DNA from: Parvimonas sp. | GTDB lineage: Bacteria; Bacillota; Clostridia; Tissierellales; Peptoniphilaceae | NCBI GenBank assembly: GCA_022770425.1 | Contig: JALEHY010000027.1 | Coordinates: forward strand, 1-25,864 | Direction of reading: 5' to 3' | DNA length: 25,864 nt | In this document: positions 21,048-25,864 of the stretch, piece by piece | Numbering within the stretch: position 1 is the stretch's first letter | Layout: every line of letters starts with the position of its first letter | Position numbers and translations under genes: made by a program | Notes under the pieces: model-generated | What the model saw: only the letters and a program-made list of their open reading frames with translations | Database searches by the model: none | Told to the model about the DNA's origin: nothing

Positions 21048-22988
21048 TTGGAAAAGAGAAATTTTTATTTGACAACGCCTATTTATTACCCAAACAGTAA
21101 TTTGCATTTGGGTCATACATATACGACGATAGTTGCAGACGTTTTGAAAAAATATAAACAAGCTCAAGGATATGATGTTTTTTTTACAACCGGAACTGAT
21201 GAACATGGACAAAAATTGCAAGATTCTGCTTTGAAAGCAGGTAAAAAGCCTTTAGAATATATTGATCCGATAGTTGAAAGTGCAAAAGAACTTTGGAAAA
21301 TTTTAAATATAGATTTTGATGCATTTGTTAGAAGTACAGATTCTATACACGAAAAAAACGTAAGTGAAATTTTTACAAAACTTTATGACAAAGGAGAAAT
21401 TTACAAAGGAAGTTACAAAGGTAAGTATTGTGTTCCGTGTGAGGCGTTTTGGACTGACAGTCAACTTGTAGACGGAAATAAATGCCCTGATTGCGGTAGA
21501 GAAGTTGTTGAAAGTGAAGAAGAAACTTATTTTTTCAAACTTTCAAAATATGGGGACAGACTTTTAGAACTTTATGAAAAAAATCCTGATTTTATTCAAC
21601 CTGAATCAAGAAAAAATGAGATGATTAGCTTTATTAAAGAAGGGCTTACCGACCTTTCTGTTACTCGTTCAAGTTTTGATTGGGGAGTTAAGGTTCCTTT
21701 TGATGAAAAACATGTTGTCTATGTTTGGATAGACGCTTTAAGTTGTTATTTAACAGGTATCGGTTATGGTGTTGATGATGAAAAATTTAATAAATTTTGG
21801 CCTTGTGATGTGCATTTAGTTGGAAAAGAAATTATGCGTTTTCATGCGATTATTTGGCCTGCAATTTTAATGGCGCTTGATTTGCCTTTGCCTAAGAAAA
21901 TTTTTGGACATGGCTGGATTTTGTTTGACGAAGATAAAATGAGTAAGAGTAAAGGAAATGTTGTTTATGCCGAGCCGATAATAGAACGTTATGGGATGGA
22001 CGCTCTAAGGTATTTTATGCTTAGAGAGTTTACTTTTGGACAAGACGGGAATTTCACATATACGAAAATGTTAAACAGGATAAATTCAGATCTTGTTAAT
22101 GATCTTGGAAATTTGGTTTCAAGAACTGTTGCAATGTGTGAAAAGTATTTTGAAGGATTTGTTCCGAAAGCTACAGATATTATTGATTTAGACAAAGAGT
22201 TAATTGATTTAGCCGTTTCTGTTAGAGAAAAAGTTGATTTTGAAATGGATAAATTGAATTTTTCAGGTGCTTTGGAAGAAATATGGAAACTTGTAAGAAG
22301 AACTAACAAGTATATTGACGAAACAACTCCTTGGGTTTTAATAAAAGAAGATAAAGAAAGACTAAAAACAGTTATTTACAATTTATTGGACAGTATAAGG
22401 ATAATTTCCGGTCTTATTAAACCTTTTATGGCTGAAACTTCAACAAAAATAAATAAACAACTTGGAATTTCCGGATCTGATTTTGAAGGTTTAAGAAAGT
22501 TCGGACTTTTAGAAGAAGGAACTAAAGTATGTAAAGGAGAAAATTTATTTAACAGACTTGAAGTTGAAAAAGAACTGGAAATAATTTCAGAAAATAACAA
22601 GAAACTTATTGAAAAGAGAAAACAAGAGAATACTACAAAAGATGAAACTGAAATTGTTGAGGAAGAAAAAATTACGATAGATGATTTTGCGAAAATTGAA
22701 CTTAAGGTGGGGAAAGTTTTAGAGTGTGAACAACATCCTAAAGCAGATAGACTTTTAGTATTTAAAATTGACTTAGGGAACGAAGTCAGGACAATTGTTT
22801 CGGGCATTAGAAAATTCTATTCACAAACAGATTTAATAGGAAAAAAAGTTATTGTAGTTACAAATTTAAAACCGGTTAATTTAAGAGGTGTTGAAAGTAA
22901 CGGAATGATACTTGCAGCTTCTGACGACAAAAATTTGAGTGTTTTGACGGTTTTAAGTGATATGGAAGAAGGAACTAAGGTATCGTAA
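21048..22988 (+). CDS. metG: Methionyl-tRNA synthetase
   Basis: This 646-residue class I synthetase charges tRNA-Met. The HIGH-like motif is HLGH at 20-23, the KMSKS motif at 297-301. A zinc knuckle is formed by Cys128/Cys131 and Cys146/Cys149. The anticodon-binding helical domain follows, and from about residue 543 a C-terminal tRNA-binding (Trbp111-like) domain (DDFAKIELKVGKVLECEQHP) used for dimerisation. The start is a TTG at 21048 with AAGGAGG (21034-21040) seven bases away. The stop overlaps the tatD start by one base. metG-tatD-rnmV-ksgA is the conserved Firmicutes order. Two promoters with an intervening hairpin lie upstream; there is no room for a canonical T-box. Confidence 0.97.
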   Translation: MEKRNFYLTTPIYYPNSNLHLGHTYTTIVADVLKKYKQAQGYDVFFTTGTDEHGQKLQDSALKAGKKPLEYIDPIVESAKELWKILNIDFDAFVRSTDSIHEKNVSEIFTKLYDKGEIYKGSYKGKYCVPCEAFWTDSQLVDGNKCPDCGREVVESEEETYFFKLSKYGDRLLELYEKNPDFIQPESRKNEMISFIKEGLTDLSVTRSSFDWGVKVPFDEKHVVYVWIDALSCYLTGIGYGVDDEKFNKFWPCDVHLVGKEIMRFHAIIWPAILMALDLPLPKKIFGHGWILFDEDKMSKSKGNVVYAEPIIERYGMDALRYFMLREFTFGQDGNFTYTKMLNRINSDLVNDLGNLVSRTVAMCEKYFEGFVPKATDIIDLDKELIDLAVSVREKVDFEMDKLNFSGALEEIWKLVRRTNKYIDETTPWVLIKEDKERLKTVIYNLLDSIRIISGLIKPFMAETSTKINKQLGISGSDFEGLRKFGLLEEGTKVCKGENLFNRLEVEKELEIISENNKKLIEKRKQENTTKDETEIVEEEKITIDDFAKIELKVGKVLECEQHPKADRLLVFKIDLGNEVRTIVSGIRKFYSQTDLIGKKVIVVTNLKPVNLRGVESNGMILAASDDKNLSVLTVLSDMEEGTKVS

Positions 22989-23758
22989 TGAAAATAGTAG
23001 ACAGTCATTGTCATATTGATGACGAAAGATTTGATAGTGATAGAGAAGAGCTGATTTCTCTTTTTGAAGAAAATGAAATAGATTTTTTAATAGATCCTGC
23101 ATCTGATGTCAATTCCGGCAGAAAAATTTTGGAACTTGTAAAAAAATACGATAAAATCTATGGTGCAGTTGGCATTCATCCACATGAAGTTGAAGGAATT
23201 ACACAAAAACAGTTAGATGAAATTTATGAAATGTCTTTTGCAAAGAAAATAGTCGCAATAGGTGAAATAGGGTTGGACTATTATTATGATAACTCGCCAA
23301 AAGACAAGCAAAAAGAGATTTTCAGAAAACAAATGGAAATTGCTAAAAAAAGAAAACTTCCTGTTATCATTCATACAAGAGATGCAATGGGAGATACTTA
23401 CGATATTTTATCTGAATTTAGGGGAGAAGTAATTGGAGTTATGCACTGTTATACAGGCTCATTGGAAATGGCTAAGAGATTTATGGAGCTTGGATACTAT
23501 ATTTCAATATCAGGGGCGGTAACATTTAAAAATGCAGTTAATGTAAGAGAAATGGCAAAAGAAATTCCGCTTGATAATCTTCTTGTAGAAACAGACAGTC
23601 CGTACTTAACACCTGAACCTCACAGAGGAAAGAGAAATGAACCTAAATTTGTAAGGTTGGTTGCGGAAAAAATTGCAGAACTTAAAAATATGGAAGTAAA
23701 TGACTTGATTTATAATACAAATAGCAATGCAAGGAATCTTTTTTCAATAGAGGAATAA
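22988..23758 (+). CDS. tatD: TatD-family metal-dependent DNase
   Basis: This 256-residue TIM-barrel hydrolase is of the TatD/YabD family. Metal ligands are visible in DSHCHIDDERFD (His7, His9), AIGEIGLDYYYD (Glu), VIIHTRDA (His), MHCYTG (His) and LVETDSPYLTPEP (Asp). Family members act as 3'-5' DNases on damaged or chromosomal DNA. The ATG at 22988 overlaps the metG stop and the gene ends one base before rnmV, consistent with the conserved cluster. Length is normal. Confidence 0.94.
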   Translation: MKIVDSHCHIDDERFDSDREELISLFEENEIDFLIDPASDVNSGRKILELVKKYDKIYGAVGIHPHEVEGITQKQLDEIYEMSFAKKIVAIGEIGLDYYYDNSPKDKQKEIFRKQMEIAKKRKLPVIIHTRDAMGDTYDILSEFRGEVIGVMHCYTGSLEMAKRFMELGYYISISGAVTFKNAVNVREMAKEIPLDNLLVETDSPYLTPEPHRGKRNEPKFVRLVAEKIAELKNMEVNDLIYNTNSNARNLFSIEE

Positions 23759-23759
23759 A

Positions 23760-24302
23760 ATGAAGAAAATAAAAGAAATAATAGTTGTAGAGGGAAAAGA
23801 TGATATCTCAAAGATAAAGTCTGCATTTGATTGTGATGTTATTGCCACTAACGGTACGCATTTTTCAAAAGATTTGTTTAAAAAACTCAAAGAAGCAAAT
23901 AAACGTTGCGGAATTATAGTTTTTACTGATCCTGACTATGCAGGTGAAAAAATCAGAAGGAATATAAATAAGATAGTCCCAAATTGTAAAAATGCATTTT
24001 TGCCTCGAAATTTAGCACTTAAAGGAGATAATGTAGGTGTTGAGAATGCTAAAATAGATGACATTATAACTGCGATTGAAAATGCAAAATTTACAACTAA
24101 AGATAAAAATGGAGAAATTGAATTTTCTGATTTAATTTCATTGGGACTTAGTGGATTGGAAAACAGTAAACAATTAAGAGAAAAATTGTGTGATTCGTTA
24201 AAAATAGGATATTGTAATTCCAAACAACTTGTGAACAGGTTAAACAGTTTCGGAATAACTAAAGAAGAACTTATAACTGAAGTTAAAAAAATAAAAGAAT
24301 AG
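23760..24302 (+). CDS. rnmV: Ribonuclease M5
   Basis: This 180-residue enzyme matures 5S rRNA by cleaving its precursor in a protein-assisted reaction. It starts with the TOPRIM domain: IIVVEGKDD with catalytic Glu11 and VFTDPDYAG with Asp57 and Asp59, followed by the RnmV-specific NAFLPRN and KGDNVGVENA segments. A helical C-terminal part (about 115-180) is the RNA/uL18-recognition region of the family. GAGGAATAAA precedes the ATG at 23760, one base after the tatD stop. It lies next to ksgA, as in Bacillus. Confidence 0.95.
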   Translation: MKKIKEIIVVEGKDDISKIKSAFDCDVIATNGTHFSKDLFKKLKEANKRCGIIVFTDPDYAGEKIRRNINKIVPNCKNAFLPRNLALKGDNVGVENAKIDDIITAIENAKFTTKDKNGEIEFSDLISLGLSGLENSKQLREKLCDSLKIGYCNSKQLVNRLNSFGITKEELITEVKKIKE

Positions 24303-24311
24303 GAGAATAAA

Positions 24312-25163
24312 ATGGATTTATATAAATTATCTGTTATAAAAGAAATTTGTGAAAAATTCGGATTCTCTTTTTCAAAAGGATTTGGGCAAAATTTTTTAAC
24401 AGACAGAAATATATTGGAAAAAATAGTAGAAGTTTCAGGTGTTGATAAAGATTGCGGAGTTATTGAAATCGGACCCGGATTTGGTGTTTTAACGAAATTT
24501 TTACTTGAAAAGGCGGATAAAGTTGTTTCAATTGAAATAGATAAAAGATTAAAAGAAGTCTTGGACTATACTCTTGCACAATATGATAACTTTGAGTTTA
24601 TAGAAAATGATGCACTTAAAATTGACTTTGAAAGATTAATAGAAGAAAAATTTTCGAACAAAAAAATAATATTAGTCGCTAATCTTCCGTATTATGTAAC
24701 CACACCTATAATAACAAAACTCTTGGAAAGCAATCTAAATTTAGAATCCATAACCATAATGGTACAAAAAGAAGTGGCACAAAGACTTGTAGCTGATGAA
24801 AAAAGTAAAGAAAATTCAAGCATAAGTTTGTTCGTTAAATATTATGCAGACGCAAAACTTGCTTTTAATGTTTCGAGAAATGTATTTGTTCCTGCTCCTA
24901 ATGTGGACAGTGCAGTTGTATATATGAAGTTGAAAAAAGAAAGATTCAAGTATGAAAATCTTATGTTTAAACTTATAAAAAACGGATTTTTAAACAGAAG
25001 AAAAACAATTTTAAATTCATTTTGCAAAGACGGAGTAGAAAAAGAAAAACTAATAGAAGTATTAAACCATCTAAATATAGACCCTAAAATTCGTGCAGAA
25101 AAATTATCACTTACCGACTTTCAAAATATTGCAACTAAATATACTGAAAGTTGTAATGTTTAG
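24312..25163 (+). CDS. ksgA: 16S rRNA adenine dimethyltransferase KsgA (RsmA)
   Basis: This 283-residue methyltransferase dimethylates two adjacent adenosines (A1518/A1519, E. coli numbering) near the 3' end of 16S rRNA. Motifs: GQNFLTDRNIL near residue 25-35, SAM-binding IEIGPGFGVLT with Gly54-Gly58, acidic IEIDKRL, and the catalytic NLPYYVTTPI with Asn124-Tyr127. The C-terminal helical domain ends with RAEKLSLTDFQNIA. AGGAG (24302-24306) supports the ATG at 24312. It closes the metG-tatD-rnmV-ksgA unit. Loss of this enzyme gives kasugamycin resistance in other bacteria. Confidence 0.96.
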   Translation: MDLYKLSVIKEICEKFGFSFSKGFGQNFLTDRNILEKIVEVSGVDKDCGVIEIGPGFGVLTKFLLEKADKVVSIEIDKRLKEVLDYTLAQYDNFEFIENDALKIDFERLIEEKFSNKKIILVANLPYYVTTPIITKLLESNLNLESITIMVQKEVAQRLVADEKSKENSSISLFVKYYADAKLAFNVSRNVFVPAPNVDSAVVYMKLKKERFKYENLMFKLIKNGFLNRRKTILNSFCKDGVEKEKLIEVLNHLNIDPKIRAEKLSLTDFQNIATKYTESCNV

Positions 25164-25240
25164 ATAAAATATACATGGGGTATAAAATTACTGATTTAAA
25201 AATCATATAAAATATTGAAATTAATTAGGAGGAAATTATT

Positions 25241-25471
25241 ATGGCAAAAGTAGTAGTTTATTCAAGTGAATCTTGTACTTATTGTAAACAAGCAAAAGAA
25301 TTTTTAAAGGATAACAACATAGAGTACACAGAAAAAAATGTATCTACTGACATGGAAGCAAGAAAAGAATTAATGGCAAAAGGACATATGGGAGTTCCGG
25401 TAATTTATGTTGATGATGCGGAAATGGTAGGATTTGACAAACCAAAATTAAAAGAGCTATTAGGATTATAA
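25241..25471 (+). CDS. Glutaredoxin-like protein, YruB family
   Basis: This 76-residue protein is a single thioredoxin-fold domain with active-site CTYC (Cys12, Cys15), the cis-Pro loop GVPVIYVDD and the GFDKPKLKELLG C-terminus typical of YruB-type glutaredoxins of Clostridia. It probably reduces protein disulfides, receiving electrons from a thioredoxin reductase-like enzyme; it could serve the ribonucleotide reductase in this genome, as NrdH-type redoxins do, but it is 10 kb from nrdAB. AGGAGG (25228-25233) precedes the ATG at 25241. A promoter upstream is unclear (TATAAA at 25181 with a poorly spaced TTGTAA at 25151). Confidence 0.9.
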   Translation: MAKVVVYSSESCTYCKQAKEFLKDNNIEYTEKNVSTDMEARKELMAKGHMGVPVIYVDDAEMVGFDKPKLKELLGL

Positions 25472-25505
25472 TTTCAAATTTATAGACAAATAAACTTGAA
25501 ATTAT
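25468..25505 (+). other. Inverted repeat at the end of the glutaredoxin gene
   Basis: ATAATTTCAA (25468-25477), which includes the stop codon, and TTGAAATTAT (25496-25505) are a perfect 10-bp inverted repeat with an 18-nt loop. It may protect the mRNA end. Confidence 0.55.
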
Positions 25506-25511
25506 CACTCT

Positions 25512-25531
25512 AAAAAGCAGAGATGCTTTTT
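25512..25531 (+). terminator. Terminator after the glutaredoxin gene
   Basis: AAAAAGCA (25512-25519) pairs with TGCTTTTT (25524-25531) around GAGA. The T run is part of the stem; further T follow at 25540-25546. Confidence 0.75.
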
Positions 25532-25554
25532 GAAAAAAATTTTTTTAAAAAGTA

Positions 25555-25583
25555 TTGACAATTATAAAAATAAATGATACAAT
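25555..25583 (+). promoter_or_regulatory. rRNA operon promoter P1
   Basis: TTGACA (25555-25560) and TACAAT (25578-25583) are 17 bp apart, with a predicted start near 25590. It lies upstream of a second, stronger promoter, the usual tandem arrangement for rRNA operons. Confidence 0.85.
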
Positions 25584-25586
25584 AAA

Positions 25587-25614
25587 GACCCAGTTAGAAC
25601 TGGGTCATTTTTTT
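25587..25614 (+). terminator. Terminator-like hairpin between rRNA promoters
   Basis: GACCCAGT (25587-25594) pairs perfectly with ACTGGGTC (25599-25606) around TAGA, followed by A and seven T. It overlaps the expected start of P1 RNA, so it can fully form only in transcripts that come from further upstream. Confidence 0.75.
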
Positions 25615-25660
25615 GAAAAAATTTAATTTGAAAAAAATTAAAAAAAGTTTCAAAAAAGTG

Positions 25661-25689
25661 TTGACAACCAAAACTAAATGTTGTATAAT
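25661..25689 (+). promoter_or_regulatory. rRNA operon promoter P2, perfect consensus
   Basis: TTGACA (25661-25666) and TATAAT (25684-25689) are 17 bp apart, an exact consensus with A-tracts upstream (25631-25658) that could serve as an UP element. The predicted start is near 25696, about 100 nt before mature 16S rRNA. Confidence 0.93.
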
Positions 25690-25798
25690 GTAATGGTTGT
25701 TGTGAAACATTACAAATTCATATAGTGATAATAACTTTGAGAGTACAAAGAAGAAACAATAATTGGTGGAAAAGAAGTCAGCGAGAGCGGACGAACTT

Positions 25799-25864
25799 TA
25801 AATAGAGAGTTTGATCCTGGCTCAGGACGAACGCTGGCGGCGTGCTTAACACATGCAAGTCGAA
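25799..25864 (+). rRNA. rrs: 16S ribosomal RNA, 5' end (continues beyond window)
   Basis: AGAGTTTGATCCTGGCTCAG (universal primer site 27F) begins at 25806, followed by GACGAACGCTGGCGGCGTGC and TTAACACATGCAAGTCGAA. Aligned to E. coli numbering the mature 5' end should be near 25799. Only about the first 66 bases are in the window. The preceding 100 nt are leader; a hairpin CTTTG/CAAAG lies at 25735-25750. The GGCGTGCTTAAC wording is usual for Clostridia and relatives. Confidence 0.97.

Noticed and set aside
25697..25798. boxA antitermination site in the rRNA leader
   Set aside because: No convincing TGCTCTTT-like sequence is visible; only a CTTTG/CAAAG hairpin is present.
1..25864. CRISPR array or tRNA genes
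   Set aside because: No regularly spaced direct repeats and no tRNA cloverleaf with a GGTTC-type T arm were found on either strand.

Overview
The window is low-GC DNA from a Gram-positive bacterium. Spaced AGGAGG-type ribosome binding sites, sigma-A promoters (several with an extended TGGTATAAT -10), AT-rich codon use, an FMN riboswitch, Firmicutes-type gene order (metG-tatD-rnmV-ksgA; tsaE-tsaB-rimI-tsaD) and the first ~66 bases of a 16S rRNA gene of clostridial type all agree. A Peptoniphilaceae/Parvimonas-like anaerobic coccus would fit, but that is an inference from general style; the visible 16S fragment is too short to decide.

Layout. 1-806: FMN riboswitch with intrinsic terminator, controlling ribU (riboflavin ECF transporter S component). 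814-1875: a consensus promoter and two small membrane-anchored proteins of unknown function. 1877-4749: tsaE-tsaB-rimI-tsaD, an overlapping operon for the tRNA t6A37 modification plus an N-acetyltransferase, closed by a strong terminator and followed by an orphan 60-70 nt hairpin. 4931-8172: membrane-anchored FHA protein, SEDS glycosyltransferase and class B penicillin-binding protein, a cell-wall synthesis trio. 8300-9457: a six-codon leader peptide, an unknown cytosolic protein and a secreted protein with a bacteriocin-like C-terminus. 9466-11535: two-component system (OmpR-type regulator, short-loop membrane kinase) plus a tiny membrane protein. 11558-11815 (minus): DUF1858 redox-disulfide protein. 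11890-15626: nrdA-nrdB, class I ribonucleotide reductase, behind a promoter carrying two sites that match the NrdR box and lie 30 bp apart.

15627-18720 is the accessory part. It has an orphan consensus promoter followed by three small hairpins and a nested long hairpin, a small membrane/unknown gene pair with a disrupted 5' end, decayed coding remnants on both strands, and an intact XRE regulator-membrane protein pair with palindromic operator-like repeats; a related palindrome lies just downstream of the promoter of the first gene pair.

18757-25531 returns to housekeeping genes: NUDIX hydrolase, EamA transporter, rsuA, then metG-tatD-rnmV-ksgA and a YruB-type glutaredoxin. 25555-25864 holds tandem rRNA promoters, the rRNA leader and the 5' end of 16S rRNA. 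rsuA, rnmV (5S rRNA maturation) and ksgA (16S dimethylation) place several rRNA-maturation functions close to this rRNA operon.
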